From JBBRHQ01 sp963840235 (GTDB lineage: Bacteria > Actinomycetota > Thermoleophilia > Solirubrobacterales > 70-9): 64,000 nt of DNA. Within the stretch, counting starts at the first letter, position 1, and each line of letters opens with the position of its first letter. A program made the translations under genes and the position numbers. The stretch is from the NCBI GenBank assembly GCA_963840235.1, contig CAWIYC010000008.1:124001-188000 (forward strand). Reading direction: 5' to 3'. Shown piece after piece: positions 25,959-34,424 of this stretch. The notes beneath the pieces were generated by a model that worked only from the letters and a program-made list of their open reading frames with translations, had not been told where the DNA came from and did no database searches.

Positions 25959-26734
25959 GGTGGCGGCAGGAACCCCGCCTCGCGCAGCGCCGCCGCTCCC
26001 GCGCCGGGGGCGAACAGGCCGGCCACGAACTTCCTGGCCAGCGAGGGATTCGGGGCGTCCTTGACGATCGCTACGCCGTAGGCGACATCGGGCTGAAGCG
26101 CGGGCGGGATGCGGATCGTCCTCAGATCCCCTTCCGCAGCCTTGGCGTCGGTGACGTAGACGAACCCGGCATCGGCGGCCCCTTGGATCAGCTTGCCGAC
26201 GACAGCGGCGACTTCGGGCTCCTCGGAGACGACGTTGGCGAGGATCGCCTCGCGTTGCGCCGCGGGCAGGCGGCCGAGGACCTCGAGGGTGTAGGAGCCG
26301 ACCGGGACGCTGCCGGCGCCGATCACGACCTTCGTGCCGGGCCTGGCGAGATCATCGATCGAGGAGATATCGCTGCCCTTGGGCACGGCGATCGTCAGCC
26401 GGTTGGAGGCGAAGACCTGCGGTTTCTCCACCAGTCCCTCTTCGTAGAGCTGCTGCGGGTACTCGGTGTCGGCTGCGGCGTAGACGTCCGGGCGGGCACC
26501 GTTGCGGATCTGCGCCGCGAGGGTGTCCGAGCCGGCGAAGGACTGCTTGATGTCGTCGTCGGGGAAGGACTCCGCGTACCGGGTGAACGCATCCTCGAGC
26601 GATGAGGCGGCCGATACGACGAGCTTCCCGCCGCCGCCGCCCCCGGCGCTGGTGTCCGCGCCGCCGCCGCCGCATCCCGCCAGGACCGCGAGGAACGCAA
26701 CTGCCAGCGCCGCCGCGGGGATCAGCCGTCTCAC
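25955..26734 (-). CDS. modA: Molybdate-binding lipoprotein ModA
   Basis: This 259-aa protein has a lipoprotein signal (AVLAGC lipobox, Cys at about 21) and a Gly-rich linker. The ModA core follows: KLVVSAASSLEDAFTRYAES, then FAGSDTLAAQIRNGARPDVY, and GAADAGFVYVTDA near the end. The two Ser after VVSAA and the Ser after FAG are the usual oxyanion ligands. It captures molybdate outside the membrane for ModBC. It begins 9 nt after the HTH-TOBE regulator. Confidence 0.94.
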   Translation of the reverse strand: MRRLIPAAALAVAFLAVLAGCGGGGADTSAGGGGGGKLVVSAASSLEDAFTRYAESFPDDDIKQSFAGSDTLAAQIRNGARPDVYAAADTEYPQQLYEEGLVEKPQVFASNRLTIAVPKGSDISSIDDLARPGTKVVIGAGSVPVGSYTLEVLGRLPAAQREAILANVVSEEPEVAAVVGKLIQGAADAGFVYVTDAKAAEGDLRTIRIPPALQPDVAYGVAIVKDAPNPSLARKFVAGLFAPGAGAAALREAGFLPPP

Positions 26735-26743
26735 GCCCCCACC

Positions 26744-27130
26744 TCAGCGTCCCCGCTCGACCATCACCGAGGTCGCCTTCACCGCCGCCGTCGCCTCCAC
26801 TCCCTCGGCCAGCCCCAGCTCCTCGACGGCGTCGCGGGTGATCGCCGCCGTCACCCGGTGCGGGCCCGCCTCGATCTCGACCAGCGCCATCACTCCGTCA
26901 ACCTCGACCGAGCGGACCACGCCCGGGAAGCGGTTGCGGGCGGAGAAGGCGTCGCCGGTCGTGTGCCGCGCGGGCGCTGAGCGCAGCCGCTCCACCTCTG
27001 CAGCGGGAACCCGGCGGCGGTTTCGCTCATCCCGGGTCGTCAGCAGCTTCCCCGCCCGGTCCCAGCGCCGCAGGGTGTCTGCGCTCACGCCCAGCGCCTT
27101 CGCCGCCTCACCGATCGAGAGATCCGCCAT
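26744..27130 (-). CDS. HTH-TOBE molybdate-responsive regulator
   Basis: This 128-aa protein has an N-terminal MerR/excisionase-type helix-turn-helix (LSIGEAAKALGVSADTLRRWDRAGKLLTTRD). A single Mop/TOBE domain follows (about 64-128; FPGVVRSVEVDGVMALVEIE). It is a short ModE-like architecture seen in actinobacteria and other phyla. I infer that it senses molybdate and controls the mod operon, of which it is the first gene. ATG 27130 is used; an ATG four codons earlier lies inside the upstream palindrome, which fits the shorter form. Confidence 0.9.
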   Translation of the reverse strand: MADLSIGEAAKALGVSADTLRRWDRAGKLLTTRDERNRRRVPAAEVERLRSAPARHTTGDAFSARNRFPGVVRSVEVDGVMALVEIEAGPHRVTAAITRDAVEELGLAEGVEATAAVKATSVMVERGR

Positions 27131-27131
27131 C

Positions 27132-27160
27132 TGCCTAAGCATTGCATAGGCAGACTGCCT
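27132..27160. promoter_or_regulatory. Palindromic operator upstream of the mod operon
   Basis: At 27,132-27,152 TGCCTA and TAGGCA flank a 9-nt centre. The whole 21 bp is symmetric except for three positions (18/21). A second perfect palindrome, AGGCAG-A-CTGCCT (27,148-27,160), overlaps its right end. The site lies immediately before the start of the HTH-TOBE gene, so autoregulation of the mod operon is a likely role. The divergent-side neighbour is the moaA 3' end, so only the mod side has a promoter to control. Confidence 0.7.
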
Positions 27161-27178
27161 CCCGGTGCCCCGCCCGGC

Positions 27179-28174
27179 TCAGCCGCCGATCGCGCTCATC
27201 GTCCGCGGCGGTTGGCGGAAGCCGGGCTCGCCGACGTGGTGCTTGAGCTCCTTGCGCCAGACCGCGTCGCGGATCAGTTGCTCGATCTCGCCGTCGCCGG
27301 CACCCTCCCGCAGCGGGCCGCGGAGGTCGGTCTCGTGCAACGAGAAGAGGCAGGTCCGAAGCTTGCCCTCGGCGGTCAGGCGAATGCGGTTGCAGTCGGC
27401 GCAGAAGGGTTCGGAGACCGGGTTGATGAAGCCGATCTCACCGGCGCCGTCGCGGAAGCGGAAGACGCGCGCGGTCGCGGAGGGCTGACGCGGCACCTCC
27501 TCCAGCGGGTGGACGGCGTCGATCATCGCCCGCAGCTCCTCGCCGCTGAGGACCGCGTCGGGCGTCCAGGCGTGGTCACCGTCGAGCGGCATGAACTCGA
27601 TGAAGCGGACCTGGAAGGCGGTCGAGCGGGCGAACTCGGCGAAGCGGATCGCCTCGTCCTCGGTGAAGCCGCGCATGGCGACGGCGTTCACCTTGACCGG
27701 CCCGATCTGCGGAAAGGCGGCGATCGCGTCGAGCCCCCGCAACACCTGGTCCAGCGAGTCGCGGCGGGTGATCTGGAAGAAGCGGTCTCGCGCCAGCGAG
27801 TCGATCGAGACGTTGACCCGGCCGATGCCCGCGTCTACCAGCGCCGCCGCGTCGCGCTCGAGCAGATAGCCGTTCGTGGTCAGCGCCAGGTCCCGGATGC
27901 CCTCGACCGCAGCCAGCATCGCAACCAGGCGGGGGAAGTCGCGCCGCACCAGCGGCTCGCCGCCGGTAAGCCGGACGTCCTCGATCCCGATCGAGGCGAA
28001 GAGACGGACGAGGCGCTCGACCTCCTCGAAGCTGAGTATCTCCGAGCGCTCGAGCCAGGACAGGCCCTCGGCCGGCATGCAGTACTGGCAGCGGAAGTTG
28101 CAGCGGTCGGTGACCGACACCCGCAGGTCGGAGATGCGGCGCCCGTGGCCGTCGATGAGTGGATCCGTGCTCAT
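27179..28174 (-). CDS. moaA: GTP 3',8-cyclase MoaA
   Basis: This 331-aa radical-SAM enzyme has the CxxxCxxC cluster in DRCNFRCQYCMPAEGLSW, followed by DVRLTGGEPLVRRDF. The C-terminal second [4Fe-4S] cluster is in FCADCNRIRLTAEGKLRTC, and the protein ends in the functional Gly-Gly (SAIGG). It starts molybdenum cofactor synthesis from GTP. The start is ATG 28174 (MSTDPLIDGHGRRISDLR), since the upstream frame is not coding-like. It is upstream of the mod operon on the same strand. Confidence 0.97.
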   Translation of the reverse strand: MSTDPLIDGHGRRISDLRVSVTDRCNFRCQYCMPAEGLSWLERSEILSFEEVERLVRLFASIGIEDVRLTGGEPLVRRDFPRLVAMLAAVEGIRDLALTTNGYLLERDAAALVDAGIGRVNVSIDSLARDRFFQITRRDSLDQVLRGLDAIAAFPQIGPVKVNAVAMRGFTEDEAIRFAEFARSTAFQVRFIEFMPLDGDHAWTPDAVLSGEELRAMIDAVHPLEEVPRQPSATARVFRFRDGAGEIGFINPVSEPFCADCNRIRLTAEGKLRTCLFSLHETDLRGPLREGAGDGEIEQLIRDAVWRKELKHHVGEPGFRQPPRTMSAIGG

Positions 28175-28208
28175 ACCCACATCTTGGCGGTTCGGCCCGC
28201 CGGCCGGG

Positions 28209-29455
28209 CTACCCCAGCTCAGCCGAGGCGGCGGCCGGCTCGCCCTCCGCCTCCAGCAGCCCGAGGCGGCCGGCAAGCCGGGCGGCCGGCAGAGCCTGCA
28301 GCAGCAGGGTGAGGATGATCGCCAGGGCGACGACGCTCGCGTAGAGGTCCACATGGGGAACGTCGAGGCCGGCAAGCACGCCGACGAGGGCGGCCGGGAC
28401 GACCCCGGTTTCCCGGGTCCAGCAGAGGAACGCAAGCTCCTGCCTGGTCCAGTTGCCCCCCTTGTCGGGAACGACGCAGGCGAGCACGGTGAGCGGCCGG
28501 GCCAGCAGGAGCAGCGTCGCCACCACCGCCAGCGCCGGCAGCAGATTCTTCCCGAGTTCGTCGAAGGGGATGTTGGCGCCGAGGACGACGAAGACGAAGA
28601 AGGTGACGAGATCGGCCATGTTGAAGGCGAACTGGCGCATGTCCCGCTCGTGCTCGGAGTGCATCGCCAGGCCCAGTTGCTCCATGTTGCCGACGATGAG
28701 GCCGGCGAGGAAGGAGCCGAGATAGCCGCTGCCGCCGGCCGAGTCGAGCGAGAAGTAGCTGATCGTGACCACCGTCAGCACCGCCGCAGCCGCGGACTCG
28801 CGCCAGATTCCCGGTTCGCCGGCTGGAGATGGTCGCGGCCAGCAGCACCCCGGCGACGATCCCGATCACGGTGCTGATCGCGAGGTTGACCGGCGAAGTC
28901 CGCCGCCGGCGTCGCGATCGAGGAGTCGCCGCTGATCAGGACCCCCGCGAAGGCCAGCGCCAGCACCGCGCCGGTCGGGTCGTTGAAGGCCGACTCGGCG
29001 ACGACCGTCTGCGCCACCTTCGGCCTCAGCCGGGACCGGACGAAGAGCGGGATCAGGATCGCGGGATCGGTGGGCGACAGCACCGCGCCCATCAGCAACG
29101 CCGCCGTCCAGGGCAGGCCGAAAGCGAAATGGGCCGCGGCCCCGGTCACCGCCGCGGTCAGGATCACCCCCGGAAGGACCAGCATTCCCAGCCCGACCCA
29201 GACCCTGCGCAGCACCGTGACCGAGAGGTTGAGCCCGCCGTAGAAGAGGATCAGGGAGACCCCGAGGGTGAAGATCAACTGGGCACCGATCGACTGCAGG
29301 GGAACGTCGATGACATCCAGGACCGATGGTCCGAGCAGGGCACCGACCGCCACCAGCAAGAGCATCTCCGGCACCCGCATCAGGCTCGCCAGGAAGCGGG
29401 CGGCCAGGGCCCCGCTGAGCAACAGGCTCAGCGTCAGGAGGACGTCCTGGGTCAC
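28209..29455 (-). pseudogene. Cation:proton antiporter (CPA family) with two frameshifts
   Basis: The N-terminal part, from ATG 29455, reads as a Na+/H+-antiporter membrane domain (MRVPEMLLLVAVGALLGPSV, GAVLSPTDPAILIPLFVRSR, VVAESAFNDPTGAVLALAF). Near 28,890 the frame shifts by +1 to VNLAISTVIGIVAGVLLAAT. Near 28,800-28,817 it shifts +1 again to WRESAAAAVLTVVTISYFS, continuing to the stop at 28,209. Joined, the product would be about 414 aa with about 12 helices. Two shifts in about 90 bp indicate a decaying gene or local sequence errors. It starts 4 nt inside the end of the neighbouring sensor-like gene. Confidence 0.82.
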
Positions 29456-30138
29456 GTGGACTCGCTGCTGTCCGCCGCGTCGCCACGGGCGCGGCGTTCT
29501 CCCTCCAGCGCCATCCGGGCGACGTCGTTGGCCGTGACCAGCAGCAGGACGATCACCAGCGCCGCGCCGAGGGCGACTGCGATCAGGCGCTTGCGGGCGT
29601 CGTCGCGTGCGTTGTCGAAGTCGGTCTGCGAGACGGTGGCGCTCCGGGCCTCAAGCCCGGCGAGCTTCTCGGCGGTAGCTGCCGTCGCCAGGAACTGCCT
29701 GATCTCGGGCCCGAGGAAGATCCTCCGAACCGCCTCCGTCTCTCCCGCCTGGAGCCGCTTCCAGGCGATCGCGTCGAGCCGCATGAACCCCCCGAACTGG
29801 CGCTCGAGGCGCCGCAGCAGAACCTGCTCATCCGCCCCAGTCAGCTTCCCGGAGGCGGTGCGGAAGTCCTCCCTCAGGGCCGCCACCGAGCTCAGGAACC
29901 GGGGCCTGGAGGCCCCGTTGTCATAGCCGTAGGCGGTCTGCCACCCGTTGACGTCGGTGATCGCGAACTTCAGCTCGCGGGCGATCGACTCGGCCGCGGC
30001 GCGCTCGCGGACCTCGTCGAAGCGGGCCCCCATCTCCGACATCCCGCTGAGGGCCACCGCGGTCGTGGCAAGCGGCCCCAGGATCGTCAGCACGATCGCC
30101 GCGTAGAGCTTGGCCCTGATGCTCAACGGCCGGCCCAC
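29452..30138 (-). CDS. Two-helix membrane protein with an extracytoplasmic four-helix-bundle-like domain
   Basis: This 228-aa protein has membrane segments at about 10-30 and 187-206. They flank a charged, helical extracytoplasmic region of about 150 residues. The C-terminal tail is short and cytoplasmic. The layout is that of chemoreceptor or sensor-kinase input modules (4HB_MCP-like), but no HAMP, kinase or methyl-accepting domain follows. It overlaps the antiporter start by 4 nt and may act with it. Function unknown. Confidence 0.72.
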   Translation of the reverse strand: MGRPLSIRAKLYAAIVLTILGPLATTAVALSGMSEMGARFDEVRERAAAESIARELKFAITDVNGWQTAYGYDNGASRPRFLSSVAALREDFRTASGKLTGADEQVLLRRLERQFGGFMRLDAIAWKRLQAGETEAVRRIFLGPEIRQFLATAATAEKLAGLEARSATVSQTDFDNARDDARKRLIAVALGAALVIVLLLVTANDVARMALEGERRARGDAADSSEST

Positions 30139-30170
30139 CGAAGGCGGCGCAGCGCCGTCGTCCGAATAGG

Positions 30171-30398
30171 ATGACGGCGACGATGATGCTCTTCATCCTC
30201 ACCGGCAATGTCCCGCCGATCCTGCTGCTGACGCTGGTGGTGATGGCCTACCTGGCCGGCTACGAGCTGGCCAAGGAAACCGACCTCCCCTTCCTGATCA
30301 AGGCCTGGTGGGTGCTGTTCGTGCTGCTCTTCAACGTGGTCGGCTTCGCCGTCTTCTGGATCTGGCTGGCGGTTCGCCGTCGCCGCAGGCACGCCTAG
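30171..30398 (+). CDS. Small two-helix membrane protein (75 aa)
   Basis: The frame from ATG 30171 encodes two hydrophobic helices (about 17-32 and 44-66; ending VGFAVFWIWLAVRR) and a basic tail. It resembles phospholipase-D-nuclease-N-terminal-like or generic small membrane proteins, but I cannot assign a family. It lies alone between a divergent sensor-like gene and the convergent PucR regulator. ATG 30183 or 30186 are alternative starts. Confidence 0.6.
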   Translation: MTATMMLFILTGNVPPILLLTLVVMAYLAGYELAKETDLPFLIKAWWVLFVLLFNVVGFAVFWIWLAVRRRRRHA

Positions 30399-30407
30399 AC
30401 ACATCCT

Positions 30408-32231
30408 CTACTCCTTCTCGGCCCGCAGGTTGTGAAGCCGGACCAGCTTCAGCGCAAGCTCCAGGGAGAGCAGGTCCTCGCTGCCAAGGTCCAGGCCGGC
30501 GACCCGCTCGATCCGCTCGAGCCGCTGGCGGACCGTGTTCGGGTGGACGTAGAGGGCGCGGGCACTGGCGGTGACGCTGCCCCGGTCAGCGAGAAACTGC
30601 TCCAGGGTCTCGATCAGGCGGGCGCCCCGGCGGCGGTCGTAGGAGATCAGCTCCTGCACCGACTGGTGATAGCGGTCGCGGGGCGCGTCGTCGAGCTCGA
30701 GGTGGACGAGGTAACGGTAGGCGCCGAGCTGCTCGTAGGAGACCGCTCCGCCCTCATCCGCCAGCGAGCGGCCGATGCGCGCAGCGTCGGCCGCCTCCCG
30801 CATGCGCCGCCGGGCGCTGGCGGCGCCGCGATCGAGGTCGCTCAGCCCCATCACCAGTCCCTGCTCTGCGACGAGCGGCTCGCAGGCGCACCGCAGCTCC
30901 TCGACCGTCACTTCCCGCTCGACCGGCAGTGAGGCCAGCGCGCGCACCCGGTCGTGGCGCGAGTCGATGAAGGCACGCAGGTTCAGCCGCCGCAGCTGGG
31001 CCTCGAGCCTGCCCGCAAGCTCCGGCCACGCCGGTGCCGTGTCGGCAGCCCCGGGGGCGGGCTCGAGGTGGAGAAAGAGATGCGGCCGGGTCAGGTCGCA
31101 ACCCGCCTCGCCCGCCTTCGCCTCGGCAGCCCCGACGGACCCCGCAGCGAGCGCGTCGAACATGTCCTTGACCAGGTTCTCCGAAGTCAGCCGCTCGATC
31201 AGCTCGGCCTTCTTCAGCCCGACCGCGGTCTGGTTTGCGACCGCGCCCAGAAGCTCTGCGTCCTCATCTGTGAACTGCCGGCGGTGTGCGAGGCAGCAGA
31301 GGATTCCGAGCTGCTCGTCACCGGCCACGAGCGGCGCAGCGAGAAGGGCGTTCTCATCAACGCCGGGCCAGAGCTCGTGAGCGACCCGGCGCCGCCCCCC
31401 GCGCCCGCGCCCGTTTGCCCGCCGCATCAGGTCGAGCACCAGGCCAGCCCCCCCGGGCCGCGGGCTCGGGGCCGGGGCGCCGTCGGGATCGGCGCCCACG
31501 AGCTTCAGCTCGTCGCCCTCGACATCGAGCCGGTAGATCTGGCAGGCATCGGCGCCGAGCAGCTCGCGGGCACCGCTGGTGACCGCCTCATAGAGGTCCT
31601 CGCGCAGGGTCACCGCCGCCAATGCCTGGCTCAGTCCTGTGAGTGTCGTCAGCGCCTGCACCCGCCGGCGGGTCTCCTCATAGAGCTGCGCGTTCTCGAT
31701 CGCGCCGGCAACGAGCGAGGCGGTGTGGACGAGGAAGTTGAGGACCTCGTCGTCGAACTCGCGCGGAGCCGCTGTGTGGAGGACGGCGACCCCGATCACG
31801 TCGCCGGACTTGGCGAGGATCGGCACCGCGACCATCGACTGGAACTTCTCCTCCTCGAGCTCGGCCATGTACTTCATCCGCGGGTCGGCCATCGCGTTCT
31901 CGGGGATGAACTCGGGGGTCTTGGTGCGCGCGACCCAACCGGCGAGGCCCTCGTCGACGCCGAACCCGAGCTTGCCGACGAAGTCCGAATAGCGCGGCGA
32001 GGCCGCTCTCAGGACCAGCCGCTCGCCCTCGAGGAAGTAGATGAAGGCCGCGTGGCAGCGGGTCGCGTCGGTTGCGATCTCGACGATCGCACCGAGGACG
32101 CGGTCGAGGTCGAGCGAGGACGAGACCGTCTTGATGACCGCGTAGAGGGTCTCGTTCTCGCGCCGGGCGCGGCGTAGATCGTCTCCCTCCTCGACCACCG
32201 GCTGCGGCGTCGCCACCGATTGCAGCGCCAA
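30408..32231 (-). CDS. GAF-GAF-CdaR/PucR-type transcriptional regulator
   Basis: This 607-aa protein has two GAF domains: about 45-190 (LDRVLGAIVEIATDATRCHA, then VAVPILAKSGDVIGVAVLHT) and about 205-340. A CdaR GGDEF-like region follows (about 360-500). The C-terminal PucR helix-turn-helix contains VTASARALYVHPNTVRQRLERIERV and LELALKLVRLH. Such regulators often control nitrogen-compound, purine or amine use. It is divergent from the Amt gene, with 216 bp between them that contain TGTGTG repeats, so control of amt is a reasonable inference. Confidence 0.93.
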   Translation of the reverse strand: MALQSVATPQPVVEEGDDLRRARRENETLYAVIKTVSSSLDLDRVLGAIVEIATDATRCHAAFIYFLEGERLVLRAASPRYSDFVGKLGFGVDEGLAGWVARTKTPEFIPENAMADPRMKYMAELEEEKFQSMVAVPILAKSGDVIGVAVLHTAAPREFDDEVLNFLVHTASLVAGAIENAQLYEETRRRVQALTTLTGLSQALAAVTLREDLYEAVTSGARELLGADACQIYRLDVEGDELKLVGADPDGAPAPSPRPGGAGLVLDLMRRANGRGRGGRRRVAHELWPGVDENALLAAPLVAGDEQLGILCCLAHRRQFTDEDAELLGAVANQTAVGLKKAELIERLTSENLVKDMFDALAAGSVGAAEAKAGEAGCDLTRPHLFLHLEPAPGAADTAPAWPELAGRLEAQLRRLNLRAFIDSRHDRVRALASLPVEREVTVEELRCACEPLVAEQGLVMGLSDLDRGAASARRRMREAADAARIGRSLADEGGAVSYEQLGAYRYLVHLELDDAPRDRYHQSVQELISYDRRRGARLIETLEQFLADRGSVTASARALYVHPNTVRQRLERIERVAGLDLGSEDLLSLELALKLVRLHNLRAEKE

Positions 32232-32294
32232 GATCTCCTCCGTTTCCTCGGGACCGGGGGCTCATCGTATCCCGCCCTGCGGAAGAAACCCAAA

Positions 32295-32350
32295 TGTGTG
32301 GAACGCACTGTCCCCACGGGAAAAATATGTGTGAATTGCCCATTGTGTGG
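32295..32350 (+). promoter_or_regulatory. Three TGTGTG(G/A) repeats between the PucR gene and amt
   Basis: TGTGTGG occurs at 32,295-32,301 and 32,344-32,350, and TGTGTGA at 32,328-32,334. The outer two are followed by related sequence (AACGC and GCGTTCC). They sit in an AT-richer patch of the divergent intergenic region. They could be binding sites for the adjacent PucR-type protein; this is inference from position. Confidence 0.4.
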
Positions 32351-32413
32351 GCGTTCCGCCTGGGGATATGTTGGCGACCGTTGGTGGCACGCGAAACCAT
32401 TGCGATGACGGCC

Positions 32414-32431
32414 GCCCCCGCCAGCGGGGGC
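32414..32431 (+). promoter_or_regulatory. Strong GC hairpin just before the amt ribosome-binding site
   Basis: GCCCCCGC (32,414-32,421) pairs perfectly with GCGGGGGC (32,424-32,431) across a 2-nt gap. The GAGGAGGG Shine-Dalgarno sequence begins one base later. Such a hairpin in the mRNA leader may protect the transcript or tune translation. In a strict RNA the loop would open to four or more bases. Confidence 0.45.
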
Positions 32432-32447
32432 GAGGAGGGATGAAGCG

Positions 32448-33884
32448 ATGACGCACGCCTTGATCGCCCAGACGCAGGTCCAGGACGCCGTGAAGACGAT
32501 CACCGACGGCCAGGTCCTCGACGGCGCGATCCTCGGCGAGCAGTTCTACTTCTTCACCGTCGTGCTCATGTGGCTCATCCACGTGGGCTTCATGACCTAC
32601 GAGACGGGTGTCGCCCGCCGCAAGAACGCGCTGGCGACGGCGATGAAGAACATCCTCACGATCGCCGTGGTCACGCCGAGCTTCTACTACTTCGGCTGGT
32701 GGATCTATAACTGCAACCAGCCCGGCCTGCCGATCGGCCCGAACTCGAGCGACTTCACCAGTGTCGCCTGCCAGGGCGGCATTCCCTGGTCCGACGCCTT
32801 CGGCCCGAACCTGACCAACAACATCAACCTGATCTTCTTCCTCGCCTTCCTCCTGTTCTCCTGGACGACGGCCTCGATCATGTCCGGAGCCCTGCTCGAG
32901 AGGGTGAGGCTCTCCGCCTATCTGATCCTCGCCGTACTGCTCGGCTCGGCCGTCTGGATCCTCGACGCCGCCTGGGGATGGAGCGCGGGCGGATGGCTGA
33001 CGCTCCGCTTCGGCTTCCACGACTCGATCGCCTCCGCAGTAGTCCACGGCGTCTCAGGCGCCTTCACGCTGGGCGTGCTCTTCAATCTCGGGCCGCGGAT
33101 AGGCAAGTACACCAAGGAAGGCCTGGCGCGAACCTTCAGACCCCACAACATCCATATGACCCTGATGGGGTTGATGCTGATCTTCACCGGCTTCTACGGT
33201 TTCTACGCCGCCTGCCTGGTGATCGTCTCGACCGTGGTCCCGGGCTGGGCCAATATCTACCTCAGTCCGACCACCCTGGGCTCGATCGCAATGATCATCA
33301 CCTTCGGCTTCGCAGGCGGCTTCACCGGGGGCTACTTCGCCTCACGGGGCGACCCCTTCTGGACCGTGTCCGGAGGGCTAGCCGGCGTCATCAGCGTCTC
33401 CGCCGGCGCCGATGTCTATGCGCCGACGCTCGGTTACCTGATCGCGATGGTGTCCGCTGTCATGTGCGTCTGGGTCGGCAACTGGGTCGAGAACAAGATG
33501 CGGGTCGACGACGTCGTCGGCGCCGTGGCGGTCCACGGATTCTCAGGTTTCATGGGGATCATCTGGGTCGGGGTGTTCGCAGCCGGTTACCCGACCGGGC
33601 TCAACAACGTCGACTCCTCGATCTGGGGCCAGCTGATCGGTCTCGCCACCTTCGTCCCGCTCGGGTTCCTCACCGGCTGGTTCGCCTCCTGGGTTCTGAA
33701 GAAGATGAACCTTCTGCGCGTGCCGCCCGAGGTCGAGCTCGACGGACTCGACATCGCCGAGTACGAACCGGACATCCACGTGCCCGAGTTCGCCCACGCT
33801 GAGGACATGATGATCGAGCCCGATGGGACCCGGGTGCCCACCGACAGGGTCCAGGCCGAAGCGCTGAAGGAGCTGGTCAGATGA
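32448..33884 (+). CDS. amt: Divergent Amt-family ammonium/alkylammonium transporter
   Basis: This 478-aa protein has about eleven membrane helices. The twin pore histidines are visible in SAVVHGVSGAFTLGVLFN and VAVHGFSGFMGIIWVGVFA. The first-helix motif common in Amt proteins (FFYGGLVRRKN) reads MTYETGVARRKNALATAMKN here, and the ASIMSGALLERVRLSAYL segment also departs from the usual form. The C-terminal tail of about 60 residues is long and acidic. No glnK lies nearby; instead two small single-pass proteins follow. Amt proteins carry ammonium and methylammonium. With two amine-metabolism clusters nearby, methyl- or alkylammonium uptake is plausible but unproven. Confidence 0.9.
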   Translation: MTHALIAQTQVQDAVKTITDGQVLDGAILGEQFYFFTVVLMWLIHVGFMTYETGVARRKNALATAMKNILTIAVVTPSFYYFGWWIYNCNQPGLPIGPNSSDFTSVACQGGIPWSDAFGPNLTNNINLIFFLAFLLFSWTTASIMSGALLERVRLSAYLILAVLLGSAVWILDAAWGWSAGGWLTLRFGFHDSIASAVVHGVSGAFTLGVLFNLGPRIGKYTKEGLARTFRPHNIHMTLMGLMLIFTGFYGFYAACLVIVSTVVPGWANIYLSPTTLGSIAMIITFGFAGGFTGGYFASRGDPFWTVSGGLAGVISVSAGADVYAPTLGYLIAMVSAVMCVWVGNWVENKMRVDDVVGAVAVHGFSGFMGIIWVGVFAAGYPTGLNNVDSSIWGQLIGLATFVPLGFLTGWFASWVLKKMNLLRVPPEVELDGLDIAEYEPDIHVPEFAHAEDMMIEPDGTRVPTDRVQAEALKELVR

Positions 33885-33924
33885 GGCCCGGCGAGAGCGC
33901 GACACCGAAAGGTAAGGTGGCCGT

Positions 33925-34263
33925 ATGCCAGCGATAATCGACAGCGCGCCCAGTTGCGTCCAGCATCTGCAGGGGGCGACACCGGCCGATGACGTCGCCG
34001 ACTTCATCGTCGGCGCCCGCTACGAGCAGTGCGCGGGCTTCATGACCTTCGGCCCCGGCTCGACCTACGGTCCCGACGGGCAGGCGGCGACCACCGCCTA
34101 CTACGTCCTCACCTGGGTCGGGATCGTGGTCATGGTGCTGATCCTGATCGGCTGGATCGTCTACGAGAACCGGCGCCTGATCGCCTACGCCGCAACCCGA
34201 AGCCGCGGCGGTACACCCGATGCGGCCGCAGCAGCGGCCGAGGAGGCAGAGCTGAGACCATGA
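33925..34263 (+). CDS. Single-pass membrane protein next to amt (112 aa)
   Basis: The protein has an N-terminal outer part of about 60 residues with two Cys (CVQHLQ and ARYEQCAGF). One membrane helix follows (about 63-82; YYVLTWVGIVVMVLILIGW), then an Ala/Glu-rich cytoplasmic tail. It begins 40 nt after amt, with AAGGTAAGG upstream of the ATG, and overlaps the next small gene (ATGA). Probably co-expressed with Amt, perhaps as an accessory subunit. No family recognised. Confidence 0.75.
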   Translation: MPAIIDSAPSCVQHLQGATPADDVADFIVGARYEQCAGFMTFGPGSTYGPDGQAATTAYYVLTWVGIVVMVLILIGWIVYENRRLIAYAATRSRGGTPDAAAAAAEEAELRP

Positions 34264-34412
34264 ACGGCAAGCAGGTCGAATTCCCCGAGAAGCAGACGCA
34301 CGTCAAGGCGTTCGAGTACGGAATGCTCGCGTTCTCGATCATCTGTGTGATCATCGTGCTGATCGTCATCTTTGGCACCAACATCGGGGTCGAGTTCCGT
34401 CCCACGGCCTGA
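34260..34412 (+). CDS. Single-pass membrane protein (50 aa) next to amt
   Basis: This 50-aa product starts MNGKQVEFPEKQTHVKAFEY and is followed by one hydrophobic helix (IICVIIVLIVIFG) and a short tail. The ATG overlaps the previous stop by 4 nt, a strong sign of coupled translation with the 112-aa protein and thus with amt. Function unknown. Confidence 0.72.
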   Translation: MNGKQVEFPEKQTHVKAFEYGMLAFSIICVIIVLIVIFGTNIGVEFRPTA

Positions 34413-34424
34413 GCCGCGGCACCC

